From G963665545 sp963665545 (GTDB lineage Bacteria > Pseudomonadota > Gammaproteobacteria > Xanthomonadales > SZUA-36), in assembly GCA_963665545.2 (NCBI GenBank), contig CAXXKZ010000007.1, forward strand, positions 310,001-374,000: DNA of 64,000 bases, written 5' to 3'. The position numbers were made by a program, and so were the translations under genes. The notes beneath the pieces were generated by a model. That model had not been told where the DNA came from. It did not search any database and was given only the letters and a program-made list of their open reading frames with translations. Below, piece after piece: positions 36,310 to 45,867 of the stretch; the stretch's first letter is position 1; each line of letters starts with the position of its first letter.

Positions 36310-38391
36310 CTACACGCCGGCAAACTTCGCGGCGTCGCCAATCCATCTCCTGATCAGTTTTTCAGATAATTCAGGCTGTTCGCCCAGCAAGCGCTCTGCC
36401 ACCGGCGGGATTCGCCGCAACAAATGAGCATCCCGTGCAAGATCGGCCACCCTGAACTGCAGCATGCCGGTTTGGCGGGTGCCGAGGACTTCGCCCGGTC
36501 CGCGCAGTTCAAGGTCTTTCTCGGCAATCTTGAAGCCGTCGGTGGTTTGCCGCAATATGCCCAGCCGCTGCTTGGCCAGCGGGCCGATGGGTGCACGATA
36601 CATCAACACGCAAGAAGCCTGTTGCTCCCCTCTGCCGACACGGCCGCGCAACTGGTGCAGCTGCGCAAGACCCAGCCGCTCCGCGTTTTCAATGATCATT
36701 AACGAGGCGTTGGGGACATCTACCCCCACCTCGATGACGGTCGTAGCCACCAGCAGTTGAATCTCGCCCGTGGCAAATCGTGACATGACCGCCTGTTTTT
36801 GATCCGCCTTTAGCCGACCGTGAATCAACCCGATTTCAACGCCCTTCAGTCCGCCGGCCAACTCATTTGCTACGTCCTGGGCAGCCTGCGCTTCGACCGC
36901 CTCGGATTCTTCAATCAGGGTGCAAACCCAGTACGCCTGTCTGCCTGCCTGGCAGGCGGAGGCAACCCGCTCGATCACCCTGGCGCGCTGCTCGTTGGAG
37001 ATCACGGCGGTCTTTACCGACTTGCGCCCGGGCGGCAATTCATCGATTACCGAGGTCTCCAGACCTGCATAGGCAGTCATGGCCAGGGTTCTGGGGATGG
37101 GGGTTGCGGTCATGATCAGTTGATGGGCATGAACCGCCCGTTCCGTGGACTTGTCGAGCAGCGCCAGGCGTTGATCGACGCCAAAGCGATGTTGTTCATC
37201 TACCACCGCCAGCCCCAGCTTGCTGAAGGTGACACCCTTTTGCATTAAAGCGTGGGTTCCGATGACCAACGGTGCGCCGGCGGCGATGTCCTGCAGGGCC
37301 TTTTGGCGCGCCTTGCCCTTGACCTTGCTGCTCAGCCACACGGGCACGATATTCATCGGCGCCAACCACGCTGTAAAGTTCCTAAGATGCTGTTCGGCCA
37401 ATAATTCAGTGGGTGCGGTAATGGCGGTTTGCCAACCGCTGCCGGCGGCGCGCAACGCGGCGAACGCGGCTACAACGGTTTTCCCACAGCCCACATCACC
37501 CTGCAACAGCCGTTGCATCGGGTGAGGCTGCGCCAGGTCCTGGCGTATTTCCTCGATCACACGTTGCTGTGCTCCGGTCAGAGAAAATGGCAGATCGGCG
37601 AGAAATTGTTCCTCGAGCTTTGAGCTGACCGCCAGCACCGGGGCAGGGAACTGCCTCTGGCGGATGTGCAATTGCTGCATGCTCAAATTGTGGGCGAGTA
37701 GTTCTTCCAGGGCGAGTCTTTGTTGGGCCGGATGGCGCTTTTCTACCAGCGCCGTCACGTCCGCCTGCGGCGGCGGACGTTGAATGTAGGCAATAGCATC
37801 TGTCAGAGATGGCATCTTCAGGTCGTTGATCATTTCCCGCGGCAGCAGCTCTTCGAGTTCCAGCGCCCCCTGCTGAAGCAGTTGCAATGCCTGGTCTGTC
37901 ATGCGAATCCAGCTCGCCTGGCCAATCCCTTCGGTGGTTGGGTACACCGGTGTCAGGCGATCCGACACCGGAACGTCGGCATCCGCCATCAAGGTTCTGT
38001 AATTAGGGTGGATCATTTCCAGTCCCTGGAAGCCTGCACGCACCTCGCCATAGCAGCGCAGCCGCACACCTTTTGCAAGCTGGCGTTTCTGGCTGGCCCT
38101 GAAGTGAAAAAACCTCAGGGTGAGACGGCCAGTCCCGTCCGCAATGACCACAACCAGCATTGCCCTTCTGGCGCGCACAATCGTGGCATGCTCGACGTGC
38201 CCTTCGATCAGTACCCGGGCGCCCGGATAAACGCCCCCAATCGGATGGATGCGGGTGCGGTCCTCGTAACGGTAAGGCAGGTGAAACAGCAGGTCGGAGA
38301 CTTTATGGATGCCCAGTTGACCCAGCGTGGCTTCCAGCTTTGGCCCCACGCCACTGAGATCTATCAGATCTGGCGGGCGGTCATGGCGCAT
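36310..38391 (-). CDS. recG: ATP-dependent DNA helicase RecG
   Basis: The protein has 693 residues. The wedge (OB) domain lies at about 50-150 (YRYEDRTRIHPI, GRLTLRFFHF). Helicase motif I is LLQGDVGCGKTVVA, motif II is VVDEQHRFGV, motif III is MTATPIPRTLAM, and motifs V and VI are ATTVIEVGVDVPNASLMIIE and QLRGRVGRGEQQ. It remodels stalled forks and Holliday junctions. The ATG at 38391 is chosen over an upstream TTG at 38412. It is last in the order gmk-rpoZ-spoT-ridA-recG. Confidence 0.95.
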   Translation of the reverse strand: MRHDRPPDLIDLSGVGPKLEATLGQLGIHKVSDLLFHLPYRYEDRTRIHPIGGVYPGARVLIEGHVEHATIVRARRAMLVVVIADGTGRLTLRFFHFRASQKRQLAKGVRLRCYGEVRAGFQGLEMIHPNYRTLMADADVPVSDRLTPVYPTTEGIGQASWIRMTDQALQLLQQGALELEELLPREMINDLKMPSLTDAIAYIQRPPPQADVTALVEKRHPAQQRLALEELLAHNLSMQQLHIRQRQFPAPVLAVSSKLEEQFLADLPFSLTGAQQRVIEEIRQDLAQPHPMQRLLQGDVGCGKTVVAAFAALRAAGSGWQTAITAPTELLAEQHLRNFTAWLAPMNIVPVWLSSKVKGKARQKALQDIAAGAPLVIGTHALMQKGVTFSKLGLAVVDEQHRFGVDQRLALLDKSTERAVHAHQLIMTATPIPRTLAMTAYAGLETSVIDELPPGRKSVKTAVISNEQRARVIERVASACQAGRQAYWVCTLIEESEAVEAQAAQDVANELAGGLKGVEIGLIHGRLKADQKQAVMSRFATGEIQLLVATTVIEVGVDVPNASLMIIENAERLGLAQLHQLRGRVGRGEQQASCVLMYRAPIGPLAKQRLGILRQTTDGFKIAEKDLELRGPGEVLGTRQTGMLQFRVADLARDAHLLRRIPPVAERLLGEQPELSEKLIRRWIGDAAKFAGV

Positions 38392-38420
38392 TGGGTCTAG
38401 TGTACTGTGCAATGTGAAGT

Positions 38421-38801
38421 TTAGAGGCCGAGTATCGCATCCATTTCAACTTCTGCACCCTTTGGCAAACCGGAGACTTCAATTGCGGCCCGAGCGGGAA
38501 ACGGTTCTGAAAAGTGTTGCGCCATGACTGCATTGACCGACTGAAAATCGCCCAGATTGGTGAGATAGACAGTGAGCTTGAGGATTTGGTCCAATGACCC
38601 CCCGGCCGCCTCGCATACCGCGGAAAGATTGCGAAAAACGCGATGGACTTGCTCTTCAATGTCTCCCGTCACCAATTCCATGGATTGCGGGTCGAGCGGG
38701 ATCTGGCCGGACAGGTAAACGGTGTCACCGTGCCGGGTGGCCTGGGAATAGGTCCCGATGGCAGCAGGTGCATTGTTAGTGTGGATGGTCTGCTTACTCA
38801 T
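38421..38801 (-). CDS. ridA: RidA family enamine/imine deaminase
   Basis: The protein has 126 residues with the RidA signature SQATRHGDTVYLSGQIPLDP and FPARAAIEVSGLPKGAEVEM, including the arginine that binds the substrate carboxylate. It removes reactive 2-aminoacrylate formed by PLP enzymes. It lies between spoT and recG with short gaps and is probably part of the same transcript. Confidence 0.93.
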   Translation of the reverse strand: MSKQTIHTNNAPAAIGTYSQATRHGDTVYLSGQIPLDPQSMELVTGDIEEQVHRVFRNLSAVCEAAGGSLDQILKLTVYLTNLGDFQSVNAVMAQHFSEPFPARAAIEVSGLPKGAEVEMDAILGL

Positions 38802-38826
38802 GAGTCTGGGTTCCTTGTAAATGAAT

Positions 38827-40959
38827 TCAACTTCTTACGCGGTTGACGCGGATGACATTGGCGTTGCGCCTGAGGCGGCGCATCACCCTGGCCATATGAT
38901 CACGGTCGTTGACTGACAGAGTCAGCTGCAATGTCGCGGTTTCCGGATTCGCGTCAGACTGGGAGATGGCTTCAATATTGCTGTCGGCTTCGCCGATGCT
39001 GGTTGATATGTTCGCCAGCACCCCCGTTACATTCTTGATCACCAGGCGTAGCGTGACCAGAAATCTGCCCTTGGTGATCGCTGCCCACTTCACGGTAACG
39101 CAGCGGTCCGGATGCTTACGGAATTCTCGAACATTGGCACAGCCCGGCCGGTGCACGACCAGCCCCTTGCCGGCTGACACATAAGCCATGATGTCGTCGC
39201 CTGGCACAGGGTGGCAGCACGCCCCGTAGGTCACCGCACTGCCTTCGGAGCCCGCAATCGTTATCGCCTCGGCGTTCTCGTCGTGGTCGGCAAACAACTT
39301 AGACCCGGGGGTGAGTTTGGCGGCGACCACATTGGCGAGCACCAGCCCCAGCGCCAGTTCTGAAAACAGATCCTCCTGTCGTGCGAGGTGGTTTTCTTGG
39401 AGATATTGCTCCAGGCTCGAAGCTGGAATCTGGTCCACCGAACTGCCCAACTCATTGAGCGCGTTTTCCAGCAAACGCAAACCCATGGCAACCGTGTCTT
39501 CCTGTTCAAGGCTTTTGAGATAATGGCGAATGGCTGTTCTTGCCCGTGCAGTGGAGACGTATTCGAGCCATTCCGACTTGGGCTGAACTGTCGAGTCGGT
39601 GATGACTTTGACGGTTTGACCGTTTTCCAGTCGTGTGGACAGGGGCACTTCAATCTTGTCCACCAGGGCTTCGCGGGTGTGATTGCCAACGTCCGTGTGA
39701 ATCGCGTAGGCAAAGTCCAACGCTGTGGCACCGCGTCGCAAATCAATAATTTTCCCCTTGGGCGTGAATACAAAAATCTCGTGGGGAAACAGGTCGGCCT
39801 TGGCGTGATCCAGGAATTCAAGGGAATCACCGGTATGGCGTTGAACATCGACCATTTGCAGCAGCCACTCACGGGCGCGCACCTGGGCGATTCCGGAAAA
39901 GGCTTCGCCAGTCTTGTACTGCCAGTGCGCAGCCGCCCCTTTGAGGGCCATAATGTCCATCTCCTCGGTGCGAATCTGAATTTCAACGGGAAGGCCATAG
40001 GGGCTGTTCAGGATCGTGTGTAGTGACTGGTAGCCGTTGGCTTTGGGCAGAGCGATAAAGTCCTTGAAGCGGCCGGGCTTGGGCTGGTACAGATTATGCA
40101 CTACGCCCAGCGCGAGATAGCATTGCGCCTCTGTTTGGGTGACGATGCGGAAGGCGTAGAAGTCCGTCACCTCGGAAAATGACAGGTCCTTGGCGAGCAT
40201 TTTTTTGTAAATGCTGTACGGAGATTTCTGACGACCGGTCAGGGTGCAGGGCACGCTCGCCTCGTTCATCCTGGCGCGCAAGGCTTCACTGATATTGGTG
40301 ACGAACTCCTCCCGGTTGCCAGACATGGTTTCCAGGTGTTCATTGATCGTGCGGTAGCGCCAGGGAAATAGATTGGCGAAGCCCATGTCTTCGAGTTCCA
40401 GCTTCATGCTGTTCATGCCGAGGCGGTCTGCGATGGGCGCATAGATGTCCAGCGTCTCACGGGCGATCCGTCGCCGGGTATCGAGGTGCATGCTCTCAAG
40501 CGTGCGCATGTTGTGCAGGCGGTCGGCCAGTTTGATGAAAATCACGCGAAGGTCGCGCGACATGGCCAGCATAAGCTTGCGGAAACTTTCAGCATCCGCT
40601 TCGGTGCGGGTGCGAAATTTCATCTTGTCCAGTTTTGTCACGCCATCGACAAGATTGGCGATCGCCTCGCCGAATTGGTCAACCAGCTCTGCCTTGGTCA
40701 GCGGAGTGTCTTCGATGGTGTCGTGAAGAATGGCGGCCGCCACACTTTCATGGTCCATGCGCATGCGGGCGAGAATATCCGCCACTGCCATCGGGTGCAG
40801 AATGTAAGGCTCGCCGGTTTTCCTGGTCTGGCCTTGATGTGCCTGGCCACCCACCTCGAAGGCGCGCAGCACGACGGCAACTTTTTCAGGGTCTAAATAG
40901 GTGTTGAGCAGGTCCCGTAGTTCCAGGACGGCTTGAGGATATTCAATCGCTTCCTGCAT
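38827..40959 (-). CDS. spoT: Bifunctional (p)ppGpp synthetase/hydrolase SpoT
   Basis: The protein has 710 residues. The N-terminal HD hydrolase keeps ILHDTIEDT and IKLADRLHNMRTL. The synthetase domain has VTDFYAFRIV and LPKANGYQSLHT. TGS (EIFVFTPKGKIIDLRRGATA), helical, zinc-finger-like (YGACCHPVPGDDIMAYV) and ACT domains follow. Both activities therefore look intact. It lies downstream of rpoZ with the MITE-like repeat in the gap. Confidence 0.95.
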   Translation of the reverse strand: MQEAIEYPQAVLELRDLLNTYLDPEKVAVVLRAFEVGGQAHQGQTRKTGEPYILHPMAVADILARMRMDHESVAAAILHDTIEDTPLTKAELVDQFGEAIANLVDGVTKLDKMKFRTRTEADAESFRKLMLAMSRDLRVIFIKLADRLHNMRTLESMHLDTRRRIARETLDIYAPIADRLGMNSMKLELEDMGFANLFPWRYRTINEHLETMSGNREEFVTNISEALRARMNEASVPCTLTGRQKSPYSIYKKMLAKDLSFSEVTDFYAFRIVTQTEAQCYLALGVVHNLYQPKPGRFKDFIALPKANGYQSLHTILNSPYGLPVEIQIRTEEMDIMALKGAAAHWQYKTGEAFSGIAQVRAREWLLQMVDVQRHTGDSLEFLDHAKADLFPHEIFVFTPKGKIIDLRRGATALDFAYAIHTDVGNHTREALVDKIEVPLSTRLENGQTVKVITDSTVQPKSEWLEYVSTARARTAIRHYLKSLEQEDTVAMGLRLLENALNELGSSVDQIPASSLEQYLQENHLARQEDLFSELALGLVLANVVAAKLTPGSKLFADHDENAEAITIAGSEGSAVTYGACCHPVPGDDIMAYVSAGKGLVVHRPGCANVREFRKHPDRCVTVKWAAITKGRFLVTLRLVIKNVTGVLANISTSIGEADSNIEAISQSDANPETATLQLTLSVNDRDHMARVMRRLRRNANVIRVNRVRS

Positions 40960-40973
40960 CGTGACACCGCGTC

Positions 40974-41016
40974 ACAGGTGGCCTCTGAAAGGGCCATTAA
41001 TTACGATGCAGTACAC
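40974..41016 (+). repeat. Solo end of the MITE-like repeat, abutting the rpoZ stop
   Basis: CACAGGTGGCCTCTGAAAGG and the following GCCATTAATTACGATGCAG and TACACT match the right end of the 43009-43274 element with two differences in about 43 bp. No partner end is nearby. It fills the rpoZ-spoT gap and touches the rpoZ stop codon (complement of 41016-41018). Confidence 0.7.
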
Positions 41017-41279
41017 TAGAGAGTGGATTCATCGTCCTCTGCATGCATATCGAATGCTTCGGCAGCTTCTATCTCTGCTTGCAACATATCGACTTTCGAG
41101 GCATCCAGGTAACCCTCTGCAATTTCGCGTAACGCCAATACGGTCGGCTTATCATTTTCTTCTTCAACCAGCGGTTCGGCGCCGTTGGCGATTTGCCGCG
41201 CACGCTTGGTGGCAGTGAGCACCAATTCAAATCGGTTATCTACGTTTTCAAGACAGTCTTCTACTGTGATTCTAGCCAT
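41016..41279 (-). CDS. rpoZ: DNA-directed RNA polymerase omega subunit
   Basis: The protein has 87 residues with MARITVEDCLENVDNRFELV and the following TATKRARQIANGAEPLV, the conserved N-terminus of omega. It stabilises the beta' subunit and forms part of the ppGpp site of RNA polymerase, which fits its place upstream of spoT. The acidic C-terminal tail (AEAFDMHAEDDESTL) is typical of the longer proteobacterial forms. Confidence 0.95.
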   Translation of the reverse strand: MARITVEDCLENVDNRFELVLTATKRARQIANGAEPLVEEENDKPTVLALREIAEGYLDASKVDMLQAEIEAAEAFDMHAEDDESTL

Positions 41280-41367
41280 TTGTTTGCTACCCCAATTCTC
41301 TGATTGCCTGGTGCCATCACCAGACAGTTGCTGGCCTCAGGAAAATCCACAGGCTGAACCTACCAGT

Positions 41368-42027
41368 TTAGCGCGTTCCCAGCAGCTCTGCCAGAAGTGA
41401 TTGCAGTGTTTTTTCGGATATCTCCCGTATCGGCTTTTTGTGCCTGATGATGGCGTGGAGGTCTTGCAATGCCTCGTCGAAGTCGTCATTGATAATTGCA
41501 AAGTCAAATTCGGTGCAATGGGAGATTTCGGACCTGGCTTCGCGCATTCTGTTTGCGATTTCCTCAGCGCTGTCCTGGGCACGGGTTTTCAGGCGTGCCT
41601 GCAGTACCTCAAGGGAAGGCGGCAGGATAAATATTGTGCGGCAATCGGGAAAATGGTCCCTGATTTGGCGCGCACCCTGCCAGTCGATGTCAAGCAGTAC
41701 GTCAAGACCTTCAGTCAACTGTGAATCAACCGCCGCTTTGCTCGTGCCATAGTGACGGCCAAACACCAGGGCGTGTTCCAGGAACGCATCCTGCTCCGCC
41801 AATCGGAGAAAGTCCGCTTCGTCAACGAAATGGTAGTGAAGACCATCTTTTTCACCCGGCCGCGGAGATCGCGTGGTATGGGATACCGACAGGCGCACTT
41901 TTTGATCCCGCTCCAGCAGGGCACTGACGAGGCTGGTCTTGCCACCTCCCGATGGGGCGGCAAGGACAAATAACCCGGGTTCTGTTTCACAAGAGGCGTG
42001 CTCAGAAGACGCTGGCTCAAGCTTCAT
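41368..42027 (-). CDS. gmk: Guanylate kinase
   Basis: The protein has 219 residues. The P-loop is LAAPSGGGKTSLV. The GMP-binding segment is SVSHTTRSPRPGEKDGLHYH, and LLDIDWQGARQIRDHF and NRMREARSEISH complete the fold. It phosphorylates GMP to GDP. The N-terminal 20 residues before the P-loop are longer than usual, and a start further in cannot be excluded. Confidence 0.94.
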   Translation of the reverse strand: MKLEPASSEHASCETEPGLFVLAAPSGGGKTSLVSALLERDQKVRLSVSHTTRSPRPGEKDGLHYHFVDEADFLRLAEQDAFLEHALVFGRHYGTSKAAVDSQLTEGLDVLLDIDWQGARQIRDHFPDCRTIFILPPSLEVLQARLKTRAQDSAEEIANRMREARSEISHCTEFDFAIINDDFDEALQDLHAIIRHKKPIREISEKTLQSLLAELLGTR

Positions 42028-42060
42028 GTCAAATGTTGCAGCATAGGAAATGGGCGGCTT

Positions 42061-42918
42061 TCACTCGATGTTTTGAACCTGCTCGCGCATCTGTTCGATC
42101 AGGACTTTAAGCTCCACCGCCGCTTGTGTAGTGCGCTGATCCACAGATTTCGAACTGAGCGTGTTCGATTCGCGGTTGAACTCCTGCATCAGAAAGTCCA
42201 GCCTGCGCCCCACCGGTTCGGTCATTTCGAGCACGTTTAGAGACTCTGCCACATGAGCGGAAAGGCGATCTAATTCTTCATCGACATCCATCTTTTGCGC
42301 CAGAATCGCCACTTCCTGTTCGAGTCGCCCCGGCTCAAGATGTTGTTTCAGGTCGCCGATTCTTTCCAGCATCTTCGTTTGCAGGGCAGTTCGGATGTCC
42401 GGCAGCCACTCACGAATCTGGCCAATCCAGTGACTGATGCCCTCGAGGCGTTCGCGGATGACTCGATCCATGTGGGCGCCTTCGCGTTGTCGGGCCTGCT
42501 GTAATCCAGCAGCGCCTTCTTCGAGCAGTTCAAGTGCCGTTTGGTGGCGTGGGCCTGGGTCCTCGGCCTGCTCTTCCAGCAGTCCTGGCCAGCGCATCAA
42601 GCTCACCAGGTCAGGTTCGGATTCGCCACCGCTGGCAGAGCGGAGTTGGTTGTGCAGGTCCAACAGCCGGGCGGTCAGGGGCTCGTTTAATACCAGGTTT
42701 GCAGCCTTGCTGGCGCCGGCAGGGACGAACCGTAGTGTGGCGTCGATTTTCCCCCTGCTGAGGTGGTCGCCAAGTGTTTTTCGCGCTTCAGACTCTATTG
42801 CCCTGAATTCTTCAGGCATCCTCAGGCTGATATCCAGGTAGCGGTGATTGACGGAGCGCACCTCCCAGCTAAAGCGGCCAATATCCAATTGCTTTTCTAC
42901 CCTGGCAAAGCCAGTCAT
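42061..42918 (-). CDS. yicC: YicC family endoribonuclease
   Basis: The protein has 285 residues from MTGFARVEKQLDIG, the standard start of the family (287 in E. coli). SVNHRYLDISLRMPEEF and the C-terminal DUF1732 block GRRLDFLMQEFNRESNTLSS are present. YicC-type proteins are recently described RNases. An upstream in-frame start at 43035 would run through the MITE-like repeat and is rejected. It diverges from rph. Confidence 0.92.
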   Translation of the reverse strand: MTGFARVEKQLDIGRFSWEVRSVNHRYLDISLRMPEEFRAIESEARKTLGDHLSRGKIDATLRFVPAGASKAANLVLNEPLTARLLDLHNQLRSASGGESEPDLVSLMRWPGLLEEQAEDPGPRHQTALELLEEGAAGLQQARQREGAHMDRVIRERLEGISHWIGQIREWLPDIRTALQTKMLERIGDLKQHLEPGRLEQEVAILAQKMDVDEELDRLSAHVAESLNVLEMTEPVGRRLDFLMQEFNRESNTLSSKSVDQRTTQAAVELKVLIEQMREQVQNIE

Positions 42919-43008
42919 GCTTCGAATCTTCAAGTAAAACTCCTGCAAGCTTGGCACCGATCTGGCGCTCAAGGAACGGTTGCCCGCCAACGGGCTAAGC
43001 ACTATTCT

Positions 43009-43274
43009 AGTGTACTGCATCGCAATTAATGGCACTTTCAGCCAGACGCAAAGCGGTTAGCCGCAAGGCATGTTCCCGCCGGGGTAGCCAGACTACCTCA
43101 AGGGGACATAACACAGCGGATGGCCGCTGTGCGCCTGGCCCGCAGGGAGGCCACCTGTGACGGCACTGCTGCGTTCGACTTCTTGGAAAGGACAGGCCAT
43201 TCCCTGCGAAGCCCGCCTTGCATTGCAGCCACAGGTGACCTCTGAAAGGGCCATTAATTGCGATGCAGTACACT
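43009..43274. repeat. MITE-like element with 25-bp perfect terminal inverted repeats
   Basis: The left 25 bp begin AGTGTACTGCATCGCAATTA and the right end (43250-43274) is their exact complement. Similarity extends inwards through CTTTCAG after one mismatch. The 266-bp element has no ORF; the interior contains further short inverted stretches (GCGGATGGCCGC). It occupies the whole yicC-rph intergenic region. A related solo end lies at 40974-41016. This is the structure of a non-autonomous mobile element or a large hairpin repeat. Confidence 0.75.
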
Positions 43275-43310
43275 TGACCCGATCTAAAGATGGTCAACCA
43301 GGAAGGACAT

Positions 43311-44027
43311 ATGAGACCCAGCGGAAGAGCAGCTGACGAAATCCGGGAAGTAACAATCAAACGCAACTACACCTGTTACGCCGAGGGGTCGGTATTGGTG
43401 TGCTGTGGCAACACCCACGTGCTGTGCAATGCTTCGGTGGAAGAACGCGTGCCGCCTTTCCTGCGTGGCAAATGTGAGGGTTGGGTGACGGCGGAATATG
43501 CCATGCTGCCTCGATCCACCGGCTCGCGCATGATGCGGGAGTCTACCCGTGGCAAGCAGGGTGGCAGAACACTTGAAATCCAGCGCTTGATCGGGCGTTG
43601 CTTGAGGGCAGTAGTAGACCGCGCCGCGCTGGGCGAACGAACCATAACCGTCGATTGCGACGTGATCCAGGCGGACGGCGGCACCCGCACTGCTTCCATC
43701 ACGGGCGCCTATGTGGCCCTGGTCGATGCCTGCAAATGGATGCAGCAACGCAATTTGATTAAAGACAATCCCATTCACGGTCAGGTAGCGGCGATCTCGG
43801 TGGGAATTTTTCGCGACCTGTCGGTGCTCGACCTGGATTATGCAGAGGACTCAAAAGCTGAGACCGACATGAATGTGGTGATGAATGATGGCGGGGCGTT
43901 TATCGAGTTGCAGGGCACTGCCGAAGGCCATGCATTTCGACGTACTGAGCTGGATGAAATGCTTCGGCTGGCGGAACTGGGCATAGGGCAATTGATGCAA
44001 ATTCAATTGGCGGCGTTGGATGCCTGA
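43311..44027 (+). CDS. rph: Ribonuclease PH
   Basis: The protein has 238 residues, the same length as the E. coli enzyme. It starts MRPSGRAADEIREVTIKRN with AGGAAGGA upstream; the ATG at 43290 is less likely. GWVTAEYAMLPRSTGSRMMR, QRLIGRCLRAVVD and TVDCDVIQADGGTRTASITG are the phosphorolytic active-site blocks. It trims tRNA 3' ends with phosphate. Confidence 0.95.
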   Translation: MRPSGRAADEIREVTIKRNYTCYAEGSVLVCCGNTHVLCNASVEERVPPFLRGKCEGWVTAEYAMLPRSTGSRMMRESTRGKQGGRTLEIQRLIGRCLRAVVDRAALGERTITVDCDVIQADGGTRTASITGAYVALVDACKWMQQRNLIKDNPIHGQVAAISVGIFRDLSVLDLDYAEDSKAETDMNVVMNDGGAFIELQGTAEGHAFRRTELDEMLRLAELGIGQLMQIQLAALDA

Positions 44028-44056
44028 GCATTGGCGCTGCGGCCGCGGATAGCCAA

Positions 44057-44671
44057 TTGACCCAGGACCAACAAGCCGCCCGGACGCTGGTGCTTGCCAG
44101 CGGCAACGCAGGCAAGCTCAATGAACTCACACAGATGCTGACACCGGCCGGGTGGCGGGTTAGGCCGCAAAGCGATTGGGCAATCGAGGAGGCTGTTGAA
44201 GACGGCCAGACATTTCTTGAAAACGCGTTGATCAAGGCCCGGCACGCCTCCGAATGTTGTAAGCAGGCCGCGCTGGGTGACGATTCGGGTCTGGTTGTCG
44301 ATGCACTGGAAGGTCGTCCCGGCATCTACTCTTCACGTTTTGCCGGTGAACACGCAAACGACGCGGAGAATAATGCCGTCCTACTCAGTGCGCTTGATGG
44401 CGTACCAGAAAATCTTCGCACCGCTCACTTTTACTGCGTCATTGTCCTGCTTCGGCACCCCCGTGATCCGGCGCCCATCGTTTCAACCGGGCGCTGGGAC
44501 GGCCGAATCGTGGTTGAGCCCCGCGGCAGCCATGGATTTGGTTACGATCCCTTGTTCTGGGTGCCGTCCGAGAATTGCACGTCGGCCCAGCTATCGGCGG
44601 AACGGAAAAACCATCTGAGTCACCGTGCGCTGGCGCTCCAGGGCCTTATTCAGCAGATGCGGACGTGTTGA
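44057..44671 (+). CDS. rdgB: RdgB/HAM1 non-canonical purine NTP pyrophosphatase
   Basis: The protein has 204 residues with TLVLASGNAGKLNELTQML, GDDSGLVVDALEGRPGIYSS and GSHGFGYDPLFW, the nucleotide- and metal-binding motifs. It hydrolyses dITP, XTP and related NTPs to monophosphates. The annotated start is a TTG at 44057; another start close to TLVLASG is possible. It overlaps hemW at its 3' end, as in many proteobacteria. Confidence 0.93.
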   Translation: MTQDQQAARTLVLASGNAGKLNELTQMLTPAGWRVRPQSDWAIEEAVEDGQTFLENALIKARHASECCKQAALGDDSGLVVDALEGRPGIYSSRFAGEHANDAENNAVLLSALDGVPENLRTAHFYCVIVLLRHPRDPAPIVSTGRWDGRIVVEPRGSHGFGYDPLFWVPSENCTSAQLSAERKNHLSHRALALQGLIQQMRTC

Positions 44672-45867
44672 GCCTTCCGCCTCTGAGCCTCTACGTGCAT
44701 CTGCCCTGGTGCGTGCGTAAATGTCCATATTGCGATTTCAATTCACACCAACTCAAGGGTGAATTGGAGGCGGACGCATATGTCGACATGCTGCTGTTGG
44801 ACCTGGAACTGGATCTGCCTATGGTCTGGGGCAGGCCGGTGGTCAGCATTTTCATTGGCGGGGGAACCCCCAGCCTGTTTTCTGCTGGGAAAATCGAGCG
44901 CCTGCTCAGAGGTGTGGCGCGCCTTGTTCCGCTTCGGCCCGACGCCGAAGTCACGCTGGAGGCGAATCCCGGCACGACGGAATACGACAGCTTTGCGGCA
45001 TACACCCAGGCGGGCGTGAACCGTATTTCGCTGGGCGTGCAGAGCTTTGATGATCACGCGCTCGAGCGCATTGGTCGAATCCATGGCAGCCATGAGGTCC
45101 ATGCAGCCATCGATGCCTTGCATCGGGCGGACCTGTCGAATTTTAATCTTGACCTGATGTTCGGTCTGCCGAGGCAGGACCTGAAGGCAGCAAAGTCGGA
45201 CATTGACCGGGCCATCGAGGCTGAACCTGCCCATATTTCCTACTACCAACTTACTTTGGAGCCCAATACGGCATTCGCGCATTCCCCGCCGGTCTTACCC
45301 GACGATGAACAGGCCTGGCGAATGCAGGATGCAGCCCAAAGCAGCCTGCAGCAGGCAGGCTTTGAACAATACGAAATTTCCGCCTGGGCCCGACTGGGCA
45401 ACGAGTGCACCCACAATCTCAACTACTGGCGTTACGGTGATTACCTGGGAATCGGCGCAGGTGCCCATGCCAAGATCACCAACCCAGCCAGCGGTGTCAT
45501 CAATCGCATCGCCAAGACCCGTCACCCAAACGCCTACATGGCCGGTGCAGGCAGGAAAAGTTTTGTTGCTCAGCGCGAGGATGTTGCAGTTGACCAGCGG
45601 GTATTTGAGTTTTTCCTCAATCAGTTGAGGCTCAAGGATGGTGTGAGACAAAGTGACTTCTCACCCCGCACGGGGTTGGATTGGGCAGTGGTAGAAACCC
45701 GGGTGTCGCAGGCCACAGAAAAAGGCCTGCTGGAGGAATCGGGAACGGGGACCAACATGATCTTGCGGCCTACGGATCTGGGTTGGCGATTCGTCAATGA
45801 AACCCAGGAGCTGTTCCTGCCCGCAGACCGGTTGGCGGCCGGCCCTTGCATTCAGCCATGCGCCTAA
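44665..45867 (+). CDS. hemW: HemW radical SAM haem chaperone
   Basis: The protein has 400 residues. LSLYVHLPWCVRKCPYCDFN holds the CxxxCxxC cluster motif with the aromatic-C spacing of HemW rather than HemN. SIFIGGGTPSLFS and NLDLMFGLPRQ are conserved blocks, and a C-terminal HemN-C domain ends the protein. The start is a GTG (44665) or TTG (44668) overlapping the rdgB stop. Homologues bind haem and are often misnamed coproporphyrinogen oxidase. Confidence 0.92.
   Translation: MLSLPPLSLYVHLPWCVRKCPYCDFNSHQLKGELEADAYVDMLLLDLELDLPMVWGRPVVSIFIGGGTPSLFSAGKIERLLRGVARLVPLRPDAEVTLEANPGTTEYDSFAAYTQAGVNRISLGVQSFDDHALERIGRIHGSHEVHAAIDALHRADLSNFNLDLMFGLPRQDLKAAKSDIDRAIEAEPAHISYYQLTLEPNTAFAHSPPVLPDDEQAWRMQDAAQSSLQQAGFEQYEISAWARLGNECTHNLNYWRYGDYLGIGAGAHAKITNPASGVINRIAKTRHPNAYMAGAGRKSFVAQREDVAVDQRVFEFFLNQLRLKDGVRQSDFSPRTGLDWAVVETRVSQATEKGLLEESGTGTNMILRPTDLGWRFVNETQELFLPADRLAAGPCIQPCA

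Noticed and set aside
38399..38412. Further copy of the MITE-like end upstream of recG (AGTGTACTGTGCAATG)
   Set aside because: Only about 10 matching bases; too short to separate from chance.
43290..43310. Upstream ATG as the rph start
   Set aside because: The ATG at 43311 has a strong ribosome binding site and gives the 238 residues normal for the family.
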